Assembly (NCBI GenBank): GCA_026075535.2
Contig: AP026540.1
Location: forward strand, 2,232,001-2,296,000
Direction of reading: 5' to 3'
DNA from: Tricholoma matsutake
Lineage: Eukaryota; Basidiomycota; Agaricomycetes; Agaricales; Tricholomataceae
DNA: 64,000 nt
Both the position numbers and the translations under genes were made by a program. This document shows positions 1 to 10,327 of this stretch, in pieces (positions within the stretch are counted from its first letter, which is position 1; each line of letters begins with the position of its first letter). The notes beneath the pieces are model-generated. The model was not told the DNA's origin and did not search any database. It worked only from the letters and a program-made list of their open reading frames with translations.

Positions 1-1286
1 GGAAGTGATGAGCGAGTTTCTTGGATGGATGCATAGTGGAGATGTCACTGGAGTCAAGGTCAACTCAATCACCAACCTTGTACTGAGGGGTCAGAGAATG
101 GCATTGGTTGTAAAAGCATGCCATGTTGTCCTTTGCCTTCACTAAGGCTGCCTTTGCCTCCTCCAAGCTATCACACATGCATTCTGTGAACTCATTCACT
201 GTCTCGATGTGTGAGGGAGTTTGGCGAGGTTCAAATCCCATGCGTGGATGTCATCCAGTGTCTAACAGGAAAGGGGTCTGTTGAGTGGAGGCATGGACAT
301 GGTTGTTGTATCCAAACTTGGCCAAGGGGAGAAGATCATCCCAATTGTCCTGGTGCTCATTGATGAAGATGCAGATGTACTGCTCCAGTTCCTGGTTGAC
401 TCACCCAGTCTGGCCATCAGTTTGTGGGTGATAGGCAGTTGAAGCAAGGAGTTTGATCCCCAGAAGTCGGTACAGCTCACAAGTGAACTCTGCCACAAAC
501 TGAGGGCCACAGTCAGAGAGGAAAGTGCCAGGAAGTCCATGTAATTTCCATGCATGGTAGAGATAGAGTCAGGTGGCACCCAGGGCACTGACAGTGGTGT
601 GAGTGGGAATGAAGTAAGTGCATTTTCCCACTGAATCAACTGTGCACATCACCACATCAAACCCATTCGACTCTGACAACTCCACCACAAAGTCAACACT
701 GACACATCCCAATGACTCTCTGGAACAGGAAGAGGGTGTAGCTCACCAATGGGTTTGCACGAAAAATCTTGGTGTGTAAGCAAAGGTCACAAGTACGACA
801 ATACTGACCAATGAGTTGTGACATTTGTGGCCACCAATAATTCCATGAGGTGAGCTCCAAGGTCTTCCAGTGTCCAGGATGACTGGCAATCTGTGAGTCA
901 TGGTGTTGAGATATGATGCACCAGCGAAGGTCTGGGTCATTGGGGATGTAGATGTGATCCCTGAAATACAACAAGTCCTCCTTTTCAGCCCACTCTGCCA
1001 CATGCAAGGAAAGGGTGAATCCCTTCCTCAGTTCTTTAACAGCTTGGGCAACACATCCTCATGTAAACCACTACATTTTGCATGATGAATGTCACCTAGG
1101 ATGTCCTGCTCCTCGCCCTGGGGTGCAATGCCTTCCAGTGACCAAATGGTGAACAGGTCTGGCTGCAACAACACATGTTTTGATTGTCATTGCTGCCATC
1201 CCCATGGTCTGCATGTTGGGAGATGGCATCGGTCTTCCCCATGCTGCAACCTGGACAGTGGTGCAAGGAGAAGTCAAATCTGGATA
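1..1286 (-). pseudogene. Ty3/gypsy integrase region, 3' part of split pol (degenerate)
   Basis: The minus strand encodes the end of RNase H and the integrase of a Ty3/gypsy polyprotein. Just inside the right edge is SRFDFSLHH, the usual gypsy stretch after RNase H. The H2C2 zinc finger (H-HPGHW...CRTCDLC) lies at about 780-905. The catalytic core follows: SVDFVVEL with the first Asp near 690, SDCGPQF with the second Asp near 515, and VNQELEQYI with the Glu near 385. The frame has stops, including TGA at 401-403 (after DGQTG) and 251-253 (after DTG), both where Arg (CGA) is expected. The coding continues to base 1 and runs off the window, so LTR, chromodomain and terminus are not visible. It joins in frame to the RNase H fragment at 7230 once the pogo element (1287-7227) is removed. 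Role when intact: insertion of the cDNA into the genome. Dead copy. Confidence 0.85.
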
Positions 1287-1634
1287 CTATCAAAGGTCAG
1301 GTACTTGACCACCTAAGCATTCCTGGTGGGCACCAGCTTTAATAAGCAATGATGAACTTGTAGAACTTTACTCAGAGGTTGTCTAGGGTGTTATGAAGGG
1401 AATGTGATATTATTTGTATTTCTAGGCCTTGTGTTGCCTGTGCTGTGAATATTTTCTGGTGGTGGGTACCAAATTGGGCAAACCTGGGAAGTCGCCCACT
1501 CATGGGAACCTATGATCAGATAACAAGCATCTTCATCCTTGTCTGCACAACATGCTACATGTCATCTCTGTGCGATAAAATGTGTTTATATGTATAGTTG
1601 TAAGTTGAATCTACCCAAAAAGAACTGTTCTAAG

Positions 1635-2231
1635 CTATTTCTGCCTGCTAGCAAGCCTTGTACTGCACCTTGTCAATAACCCTTTCCCTACAACATTTCC
1701 ACTCTCTCCTGGCTCGATGCTTGGTTCACCATCCAAAACAGACCTCAATGGACCAGCTTCAGCATTTTCGGATTGAGCAGTTTCATCCTGGGTAGCGGTG
1801 GATTGCTCCTTGGATGCCAGGCAAGGTTGCTGAGATGGTATGACTGTAGATGCTAGGGTGGCTGCAAAAATCCCAACTGTTGCAGTTTTGACTGTTGCAG
1901 TTACCTCACAAGGTCCTTGTGGTAGTTGTGAGCTTTGAATGGCATTGTCTGGTGGCTGATTGCTTGTATTGGGTGAAGGAAGCACTACTGGTGGTGCGAG
2001 ATGCAGACGAGGTCTTGGTTGAGGATGGACAATTGGCAGCACTGCATTCTCTTCCTCGTCGTCATCTGGTAGGAACCTAGGTGCATTTTTCCTACATGCA
2101 TGTGGTAGACAAAGGTTCTGTTGAATAACACCCATTTCCAATGTCAGTATGTCATCACGATCTGTCAGAGCAGGATCAGAGTCTGAAAGCTGTTCTTCAG
2201 AGCCACTGAAATCAGAGTCATGAGCTATCAA
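1635..2231 (-). CDS. Acidic, low-complexity ORF at 3' end of the pogo element (unidentified)
   Basis: This 198-codon open frame lies between the nested insertion and the pogo terminus. The N-terminal third is acidic and Ser-rich (DSDFSGSEEQLSDSDP; DDDEEENAV), the middle is Pro-rich and the C terminus basic (LLTRCSTRLASRQK). The same frame continues upstream (2231 to about 2500) as a Lys/Glu-rich, coiled-coil-like stretch (VAERKLEEKA, KKAEKEAEKARILAEW) with stops. It may therefore be the C-terminal tail of the pogo transposase, cut off by the insertion at 2587. An independent second gene is the alternative. No domain was recognised. The GT/GG-rich stretch at 2270-2300 is a CCACAA hexamer repeat. 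Confidence 0.4.
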   Translation of the reverse strand: MIAHDSDFSGSEEQLSDSDPALTDRDDILTLEMGVIQQNLCLPHACRKNAPRFLPDDDEEENAVLPIVHPQPRPRLHLAPPVVLPSPNTSNQPPDNAIQSSQLPQGPCEVTATVKTATVGIFAATLASTVIPSQQPCLASKEQSTATQDETAQSENAEAGPLRSVLDGEPSIEPGESGNVVGKGLLTRCSTRLASRQK

Positions 2232-2586
2232 AGTTGCTGTTGGACCAGCATCCCCACCTATACTGTGACCACAACCACAACCACAACCACAACCACAACT
2301 GTGCCCACCCCTTCCATGACCTCATGTTGCTATCCACTCAGCCAATATCCTGGCCTTCTCAGCTTCCTTCTCAGCTTTCTTTGCCTGACACTCCACCACC
2401 TTTCATGCCTTCTCCTCCAACTTCCTCTCAGCCACAACCTGTTTATGGTAATCATCAGTTGCCTTTCATCGAGCCTTGAACTGTTCTGATGCTTCCTTGA
2501 ACAGATCACACATTGCAGATTCCCATGTCTGTCAAGCAAGCAAATCTATCATCTCTGGTGTGGTCATGTGGCATGCTTGGCCAGAA

Positions 2587-5135
2587 TAGTGTTTCAAGGT
2601 TCAGTCCATAGGACCATAGACCAAACCAGACCAAACCGCAGTCCATGCATCAGTCTGGTCCATTTTTCTGAAAAAGTGAGTAACTGAAACTGTGGTTCAG
2701 TTAACAGTTAACTTGTTTTGAAAGCATTCGAAAACCATTATAAAACCGGTTGTAACCGGTCTTTTTACACTTAGATTATATACCCTATAAAATAATAAAC
2801 TAAAGTACATATTATGTCTAAGAAGCTAACTACGAGGGGGGAGGCCATGTGAATTGCTGGGGTTTATATATGTTGTAGTAGTTGTACTTGTTTGTTCACA
2901 GTAAATGAACACATAATATGCATTGTTTGCATCACATGTTGATGTGTTTGTTTACAAGACTTGTCAACCCACACCCTCTGTCCATGCTCACCACCAATGA
3001 CACACACCTCCACCCAAGTAATGAACGCAAGGCAGGTGGCCCAAACAATGCTAGTTGCTGTCTGGGCCCCAGAGTAAGTCTGTATTTTTGTCTAATTTAC
3101 TAATTCTTCTTTTTTAGTTTATATCTTTTGCTAATGACATTGCCCACCCTTGCCCCATGCCACCACTGCGAGCCTCTGCTTGCAGGGTGGCAATGGGTAC
3201 TGTTATGGCAACAGCTGCCAGGAATGGCTGCCACTGCCATGTCACAGCACCACCACCCCGCCTGCAAGCCACTGCTTGTAGGGGGATATGGAGGTGCTGA
3301 TGACAACAAACAGCGCGGATGATGCATGGCAGGAAGCGACAAATGGGCCAATGAACAACAGACGACGAACAGCAGGAAACAACAATGGCGGGGAATGGGG
3401 AATGAAGAATGGCAGGGAACAACAAATGGTGCAGATGACAAATGGCAAGGAGCGACAAATGGGGGAACCAGGCCAACAAACGACAGATGACAAAAAGCAG
3501 GAATGACCCTGGCAGGAGCGATGAACAGTGTGGATAGTGTTTTAAGGTTCAGTTCAGTCCGGTTTTTTGACCTCTAAGAGGGTTAACCATAACCATGACC
3601 AGTCTAGACCAGCACCCCAAGTCAGTTGGACCGTAACTGAACCAATTGAGACTGGTCCTATCAGTTTGGTTACAGTCCAAAAAACCAGTTTTGACTGGTT
3701 TTCCCCCCATTTTTTCACACTAACTAAATTTAATTATGTATACAAAATAAAATAAACACCCTGTGAGCAGTTGCTTGCAGCAGTGCAGTGTAGCTACTTA
3801 GACAACAAAAAAAAAGAGAACAAAAAAGTAAAAGAAAAAAGAACAGCCCCACCATCTTGCATTTGTAGCAAGGGTGGGGTCTTGCTGCCATTTGTTGGCC
3901 TGGTTCCCTCTGTTTGTTGTTCCCTGCCATTTGTCACCTGTGCTGTTTGTCTTCATTCCCCACCATTCATCACCCACACCATTCATCTTCATTCCACACT
4001 GTTCGTCACCCACACTGTTCATCTTCTTTCCCTGCCATTCATCACCCATGTTCGTCTTCATTCCCTGTTCATATTTGTTCCCTGCTGTTCATCACCCATG
4101 CTGTTTGTCTTCATTCCCCGCCATTTGTCATTCCCCACCATCATTGTTCCCCACCATTTGTCATCTGTCATTCATTGGCCTGGCCCCATTTGTTGTTCCC
4201 TGCTATCCATCATCCACGCCACCCGTTGTTGTCAGCACCTTCATATCCCCCTATGAGCAGTGGCTTGCAGGCGGGGTGGTGGCGCTGTGTGACATGGCAG
4301 CTCCATGTCATTGTTGTCCAGAAACGGAGCACATTGCAACCCTGTGAGCAGAGGCTCACAGCGGTGGCATAGGGCACAGGTGGGGGTCGTTATTAACAGG
4401 CAAGAAACTAAAAATAACAAATAGTAGTTAGTTCATTAGTAAAAGAAAGAAATGAAATAAAAGGAACATACCCAGAGGGCCCAAACGACAAATTAACATT
4501 GTTTGGGCCCCTGCTTTGTGTTTGTTGGAACTTTGTGGTCATGGTGATGTGGCATCTTGCAAATGGTGCCACTTGGTGTAAACAAACATGTCAACACGTG
4601 ATGCAAATGGTGCCACTTGGTGTAAACAAACATGTCAACACATGATGCAAAGAATGCGTACATGTTTGTCTACTGTGAACAAACATGTACAACTACTACA
4701 ACATATATAAACCCCACCAATTCACATGGCATCTCCCCTCATAGTTAGCTTATTATATATCATATGTACATTAGTTTATCATTTTATAGGCTATGAAATC
4801 TAAGTGTACAAAGACTGGTTACAACCAGTTCAAACTGGTTTTCTGATGGTTTTTGAATGGTTTCAAAATAAGTTAACCAGTAACCGAACCATGGTTTGGT
4901 TACTCACTATTTTCAGAAAATTTAACCAGACCGAAGCATGGACCGCAGTTTGGTCTGGTTCAGTCTTCAGTTCAATGGACTGAACCTTTAAACACTAGGT
5001 GCAGATGACGAACAGCAGGGAATGATGAACAGGGGGTACCAGGCCAATGAACAACAGACAATGAACAGTGAGGATGACGAATGGCAGGGAACAACAAACA
5101 GCGGGGAGGATGAACGGTGGGACAATGAACAAATG
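2587..5135. mobile_element. Nested hAT-like non-autonomous element block
   Basis: The left terminus reads TAGTGTTTCAAGGTTCAG, the same start as the large hAT copies in this window, followed by subterminal ACCGGTT motifs. No matching right terminus was found for this outer element: recognisable pogo coding resumes at about 5150 without a CACTA end, so the right limit is approximate. A second complete element (3535-4996) sits inside. The stretch 2590-3500 is roughly the inverse of 4140-4996, giving a foldback-like layout. Internal sequence is low-complexity (CCATTTGTC/GACAAATGG words), with GGCCCAAAC hairpins near 3040 and 4484, each beside a small intron-like segment. Confidence 0.55.
3535..4996. 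mobile_element. Inner hAT-like non-autonomous element, 1.46 kb
   Basis: It starts TAGTGTTTTAAGGTTCAG and ends, read inward from the right, TAGTGTTTAAAGGTTCAG. The 8 bp flanks, AGTGTGGA (3527-3534) and GGTGCAGA (4997-5004), differ only by three transitions, which fits an old 8 bp duplication but is not decisive. There is no transposase. The interior holds CATTCATC/CCATTTGTC-type simple sequence with weak ORFs on both strands that I do not consider genes, a R-type GGCCCAAAC hairpin (about 4484-4517) and its adjacent intron-like sequence on the minus strand. Confidence 0.6.
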
Positions 5136-5149
5136 GCAGTAGGACCCCA

Positions 5150-6283
5150 CTCTTCAGGCTGTATTTGACTTCGTAATTGGTATATTTTCCTGTGATGCTT
5201 GCGTGACTTGTGATTTCTATGCATGAGCCAGTGGACCAAAGACACCAACATCACATGGCTGCAGTGCATGTGTGGTATGTGATGGAAGACAGATTATGAT
5301 GATATGATGTTCAGCAGAAAATTTAATAAATGGATAGGTACAGTGTGAGTTGTGTCTATCAAGGATCAAAAGGCAATACTCTTCTGGTGCTTCAGGTCTC
5401 ATGTTTGGCTCAAAGTCCCACTCTAGCCATTTCAAACCAAGTTCCTGATTGGTCCATCCCTTCAGAGAGACTGAAACACTAGACAAAGAGGTATTTAGCT
5501 AATATCCTTGGTCTGGAATGAAAAGATTACATACCTAGCAGAAGATGGATTGTTCTCAGGTCTTCCCCATTCAAGATTCTGCCGTGCACCCTGAAAAATG
5601 ACCAAGGGGATAAGTGAAGTCCCATCAGCACAGACTGCTTCAATGATCGTAACAAGTTCACGGTTACCATCTTCGACAGAATAGACTGTAGCTTGATCAG
5701 AATCAATGATCACAGCAACCTTTGCTCCTATGCCCAGCTGCACTCCCTTCTTGTCCATGTTCCACATATGCTCTTGCTTGATGTGGAACTCCTCCACAAC
5801 TGCTTCCAAAACATCATAGAACCCATCAACAGCTGTCTGATTGAGAGTCTTCGCCTGACACTTCTCAAGACTCATTGTAGCCTTGACTTTGAGGTCTGGG
5901 TGTTTAGCAAGGAATTGTTTAGGCCACGACTCTCCAATCAGCTTTCCTGAAATTTCAGAAGCATATTTAGTAAGTGTTGAATATGTGAGAGGTATCCCCC
6001 AATGACCTTGCACCTTAGCCCATTTGACAAGCACCTCTTCTTCAGCTGTCGAAAGGTTTTGTTGTTCCACATGTGCCTCTGCATGTGTGTGGAGACCTTT
6101 CATATGGCTGCAGAGTGTGGTGTGTGGTACCAAATATGTGTCAGCGGCCTTCTGAGTAGAGAGCTGCTGGTCACCATTAGCTTTGTACTCAGCCTGAGTA
6201 ATAGCATTAATGGCAAGTTGGATTTGGTCCTCTTGTGGTAGGGAGATAATATTGGTGGAAGGTGATGTAGGCTCTAGAGGCAT
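5150..6283 (-). pseudogene. pogo-type transposase, truncated
   Basis: The ATG at 6283 opens a 5' exon of about 250 codons: an Asp/Gln-rich lead, a Psq-type helix-turn-helix (QKAADTYLVPHTTLCSHM, residues 45-65) and a CENP-B-like helical domain (about 75-150). The DDE domain has all three acidic residues: NMDKKG, LILDRHNSH and QPCDVGVFG. A 56 bp intron (5534 down to 5479; GTATGT to CTAG) separates the first Asp from the other two. After FGPLAHA the frame has a TAG where Trp is usual, continues about 20 codons (SQVTQASQENIPITKSN), then is lost at the nested insertion. This family binds its terminal repeats and cuts at TA. The copy is inactive as it stands. Confidence 0.8.
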
Positions 6284-7227
6284 GATAGAGAGAGAGGATG
6301 ATTTGAGGCAAATTTGAGAGTATTGACAAGTTTCAAGGAAAGTGCTATGTTGTAGAAGCTCATGCTTTCAAAAAGACTGGTATTTAAGCACAGGTAATTT
6401 GGATATGAAAAACAGACATAACAATACATGATATGCATGTATTTGAAACATTGGATGGTACTGTTCATGTATGTATGATGAAAACATCCAGTGGCTAGCA
6501 GTGGAACATGCCTATGTTTCAGCTGTCCCTCAACTGTATGAATCTGGTGAAAATTTGTTGAGGAAGTGTTCAAACAATGCATGGTGATGTGGGCACATAC
6601 CCATAATGTTAATTTTGCCTCAATGTGGAACCCAGGTAAGATATTCATTTGTGATCAGAAATACACTGAGAGTGGCACTTTAGTGTATGCATGCATTTTT
6701 TGTGAGCCAAAAAACATAAATGACCCATAAATTAAATGAAAAGGATGTGGAAAGCAACATACCATCAGCTTTGAGTGAGCATGTTGGATATCCATGCTGT
6801 AACTGTCAGGAAGATTCCATGGCTTTACAGGGGCCAAGAGGCATATGAATTAGGTTTTTGGCAAGGCTGGGAATGTCAAATTGGGGTGTAACATGAAAAG
6901 CAGAGGGGAAAAGGTGACTGATTAATGGGAGGAATAAGCGCAGCAAGTTTCAAGGCGAGAGGCCAAAAACTGACAGTGTGCCAGAACAATTACCATATCT
7001 GGCAATACTGGTGACCTAAGAAAACATGACCAAATACCATCCTGCCATCCATCAATTGATCATATCTCAATCAAAGTATCACCACAGATGCTGCCGCTTG
7101 GTGCATAGCTTCCCTTATGCATCTCCTCAAATACTGAGCCCACATCATTGTGGTTTGCGTGATATTTAGCTAATAAATACCATAGTGGCCCAGTACCCAG
7201 GGTGGGCCAGATGGTGACCTACAATAG
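6284..7227. other. 5' non-coding part of the pogo element
   Basis: The stretch lies between the transposase start and the right terminus. Short open frames (for example minus 6274-6648 and 6655-6837) show no recognised domain and no conserved boundaries. I see no further gene here. Confidence 0.4.
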
Positions 7228-7229
7228 TA

Positions 7230-8089
7230 CATACAGGAACCAACAAGCTTGATGACAGTTCAATTTCTTGGCCATCATAAAGTACTCAAGATTCTTGTGA
7301 TCTGTCCCAATTTCCACCTTGTGTTGGGCACCCTCAAGGAAGTGTCGCCACTCCTCAAGCACTCACATTATCACCAACATCTCCTTGTCATGAATCTCAC
7401 AGTTTTGCTCTACAGCACTAAGGCTTTTGGAGTATAACACAACAGGATGCCACTTCTGGTCCTCCAGAGACTGCTGAGACAACACAGCACCCATCACAAA
7501 GTCAGAACTGTTGGCTTCTACACAAAAAGGGTGTGAATTGTGAGCAAAGGTAAGAATGGGAGTGGAAGTGACTATCTCCTTAAGCTTTTTGAATACCTCC
7601 TGTTGTGTATTATCCCACCTCCATGCCTCCTTTCCTGTCAAGTTGAACAGTGGTTGCGCATGATGTGAGAAATCCTTGATAAAATGCTGATAGAAATTGA
7701 TGAAGCCCAGGAAGGACTGCACCTCTTTCTTGTTTGTGGGTGTCAGCCAAGCCATGACCCTGTTCACCTTGATAGGATCCATCTCCACCTGACCCTCTGA
7801 GATAATCAGGCCAAGGTACTCAATCTTGGTCTTCTCAAACTCGCACTTGTCCTGATGAAGGTAGAGTTTGTACTGGACAAGTCATTCTAGGACAAGGTGT
7901 GTGATGCAATGGTGCTCTTCAACTGTGCAAGTGAAGATGAGGATATTGTTGAGATAGATACAAACAACACCTTTGAGGATGAGGTTGTGGAAGATGTTGT
8001 TCATCATGGTCTGAAAGGTGGCAGGACTATTAGTAAGGCCAAAGAAACTGACAAGCAGTTCAAAAAGACCATGGTTGGTACAAAAGGCT
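7230..8089 (-). pseudogene. Ty3/gypsy reverse transcriptase C-terminus and RNase H
   Basis: The minus frame carries RT motifs FGLTNSPATFQ and VVCIYLNN, the thumb-connection (KVNRVMAWLTP, EVQSFLGFINFY) and RNase H ([41 protein letters not shown]). The polymerase signature YLDD is changed to YLNN (7945-7950), two G-to-A changes on the coding strand that remove both catalytic aspartates. A TGA at 7363-7365 replaces the expected Arg before [11 protein letters not shown]. The 5' side joins the fragment at 8568 when the MITE 8090-8567 is removed, and the 3' side joins 1-1286 when the pogo element is removed. Dead polyprotein segment. Confidence 0.88.
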
Positions 8090-8567
8090 TAAGGCAAGGC
8101 AGGGGTAGGGGTATACCCTTGTGTTTTTGGGCTAAGGGTATGAGGGGTAAGGGTAGGGGTTTGGAAGTTCATACCCTTGCATACCCCTGTACCCTTACTA
8201 AGGGTACAGGGGTAAGCTTATGTAAGAATATCATTTGATTGTTTTAGCTACAAAGACTCATATTCAAGATTTTCATCAATCAAATTCAGATTTTGGGATT
8301 GTCCAACATGATAATGGCTTTCATATGTTAATAAGAGGTATTAATATGTGATATTAATAGTAAATACAATAGTTATCAACACTTTTCAAATGAATTTTGC
8401 TCTAAATATGTTGATTTTGTGCCAAACCCTTGTACCCTTGACAAACCCTCCCATACCCTTGGCAACCCTTATATGTTTCCATACCCTTACCCCTAAGGGT
8501 AGAATGTTCAGGAGTAGGGGTAAGGGTATGAGATTTGACACCCAGGAATGACCCCTGCCTTGCCCCA
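8090..8567. mobile_element. 478 bp MITE with GGCAAGGCAGGGG termini in the RT gene
   Basis: Terminal repeats are TAAGGCAAGGCAGGGG (left) and TGGGGCAAGGCAGGGG (right, read inward). Flanks AAAAGGCT (8082-8089) and GAAAGGCT (8568-8575) form an 8 bp duplication with one change. Removal restores the RT frame (KAAF then CTNHGLFEL). The interior is rich in AAGGGTA/TACCCTT words and has no coding capacity. It belongs with the elements at 26254 and 39152, which share the TA..G..GGCAGGGGT end. Confidence 0.8.
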
Positions 8568-9384
8568 GAAAGGCTGCCTTCCACTCATCTCCCTCCTTTA
8601 TCCTCACATTATTGTAACCCCAATGGATGTCAAGCTTGGTGAAGTATTGGGCTCCACAGAGCTGGTTCACAAGTTCAGAGATGAGAGGTAATGGATAGCA
8701 ATTTTTGACTGTGATGTCATTGAGCCTTCTGTAGTCTTGAACCAGTCGAAGTGAGCCATCCTTCTTGACAAAGAAAAAGGGAGAGGCCATGGGTGACTTT
8801 GATGGTTGAATACATCCAGAGGCCATGTGCTTGTCAATGAACTGGTCAAGCTGTTGCTGTTCTTCAGGAGAGAAAGGATAGACCTTGCAGGATGAAGGGG
8901 TTGCACTGGGGGTGAGTTCGATTGCATGGTCCCATGGCTTGCATGCAGGGAGAGTGTCAAATGATTCCTTGGAGAGCACGTCCCTGAACTCATGGAGATG
9001 AGGAAGCAAGGAATCAGTAGAGGATTTAGCAGCATTGTTTTTGTGGAAGGCCTCAGCGAGGTGTTGGGATATGTTTGATGTTCCACACACCTCGTGCAAT
9101 GGACAAATCACAGTGTAGAAAATCTGATCACCTTCCTCCACTTCCTCTGGCTCCTCATCATCATCATCATCATCTGAGTCCGACATCAGATCAGGAACCC
9201 CCTCTAACTCCACCTCAGCACAAGCAGGGGTTGAGCATGACACCACTGGCTCATTGTAACCTCCCTGGTATGCCAGTTGACCTCTGGGTTATGGTCTTGA
9301 AGCCATGGATAGCCCAAGATCACCTTCTGCTTTCCTAACTGAGTGACAGCAAAAAGGGCACACTCACTATGATCTTTGTAATGG
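8568..9384 (-). pseudogene. Ty3/gypsy protease end and reverse transcriptase N-terminal half
   Basis: The minus frame begins just inside the LTR junction with YKDHSECALFAVTQLGKQ and LGYPWLQDHNPEVNW, the standard end of the gypsy aspartic protease. An acidic linker follows (DLMSDSDDDDDDEEPEEVEEG, about 9150-9190). RT fingers and palm come next: LPACKPWDHAIELTP, YPFSPEEQQQLDQFI, SPMASPFFFVKKDGSLRLV, DYRRLNDITVKNCYPLPLI and YFTKLDIHWGYNNVRI with the first catalytic Asp. The reading then meets the MITE at 8567. The upstream half of the protease is at 32110-32198, on the other side of the inversion. Confidence 0.85.
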
Positions 9385-9956
9385 TGATGATGCTCAACCC
9401 AGAAACCCAAACAAAACCAACAAAAAGGCTTCAGATGGTATAACACAAGTCAGAGGAAGGATGTGAGGCCCTCTAGATGTCACCTGTCTGACCAACCATC
9501 AAATAGTCATAAAACAACTGCTTGTCAAAGCAGTTCAAAGCTAAAGAATGTGTTTCGAGGACTTGCAATGATTTTCGAGGGGTTGCAATGATTTTTGAGA
9601 TGTCGCGATGCTTTTCAAGATGTTGGGATATTTTTTGAAGAAGTTTCGAGGAATTACGAGTGTGCAGATATGTTCAGACACAAGATCGGGGGACTAGATG
9701 AGTAGTAGAAGTGAAGAAAAGGCTAATTGAGGGAAGTGAGAGTGAAAATAGCGTAATGTGAGGAATTTTGAGGAATTTTGAGGAAGTTTAGTGTAAAACA
9801 CCAAACTTTGGACTGAATAAGACTAAACTGAACTCTCAAATCACTGTGATCTGAGAGGAAGAGGATGACTTTCTTGTTTTTCTTTGTATCTAGTACATCT
9901 TTTTATATAAAATAAAGAAAGTACCTAAAAAGGCTAGAGAACATGAGGCAAACATG
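9385..9956 (-). repeat. 3' half of a gypsy-type LTR (LTR2), cut by hAT copy A
   Basis: The sequence matches, in reverse orientation, the last ~560 bp of the complete solo LTR at 29888-31344, including the final GGTTGAGCATCATCA. On the coding strand the LTR ends at 9385 and protease coding resumes. Its 5' half is not next to it: that lies at 32199-33012, and both halves stop at the same 8 bp (CAAACATG here at 9949-9956, CATGTTTG there), the target duplication of a hAT element. Confidence 0.85.
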
Positions 9957-10327
9957 TAGTGTTTGAAGGTCCGGTTGATGCAATCGAAAAAAAGACCAAA
10001 ACCGGACCAAACACAACCGAATGCAACCAGACCACCGGTTGCGGTTGCATCAGTCCTGAGAGTTTTTGGTTGCCGGTCTCAAGGTTTGACAAAATACAAA
10101 AAAAACTGACAAAGACCAGTTGACACCGGTTTCAACCAGTCTTTTGTCCCTTTATAGGAGGGTACACAGTGCATAAAATATAACTACATAGTCTATGAAA
10201 CAAGAGAAAGTCTATGGCTAACTAACAATATAATGACGAGGTTCTGAAGTTACAGGCAAAGACAACACAGTACCAAACAAAGCTGGGTGTTCAACAGTGA
10301 ATATGCACACGTGCACGACAATACCGC

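Larger units (their letters stand above)
1287..7227 (-). mobile_element. pogo-type (Tc1/mariner superfamily) DNA transposon inserted in gypsy pol
   Basis: The element is bounded by imperfect terminal inverted repeats of about 27 bp. The left end starts CTATCAAAGGTCAGG and the right end, read inward, CTATTGTAGGTCACC; both continue to a CCACC/CCCACC block. It is flanked by the TA duplication typical of the superfamily (1285-1286 and 7228-7229). Removing it restores the gypsy frame across LYV/SRFDF, which fixes both ends independently of the repeats. It carries a broken transposase (about 5150-6283), a downstream acidic ORF (1635-2231), and a block of nested hAT-like non-autonomous sequence (2587 to about 5135). 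Confidence 0.8.

Noticed and set aside
3771..4372. Overlapping His/Ser/Pro-rich ORFs of 150-160 codons
   Set aside because: They are translations of CATTCATC/CCATTTGTC simple sequence inside a non-autonomous element.
2579..5004. 8 bp duplication for an element spanning 2587-4996
   Set aside because: GGCCAGAA and GGTGCAGA agree poorly; the right end pairs better with the inner left terminus at 3535.
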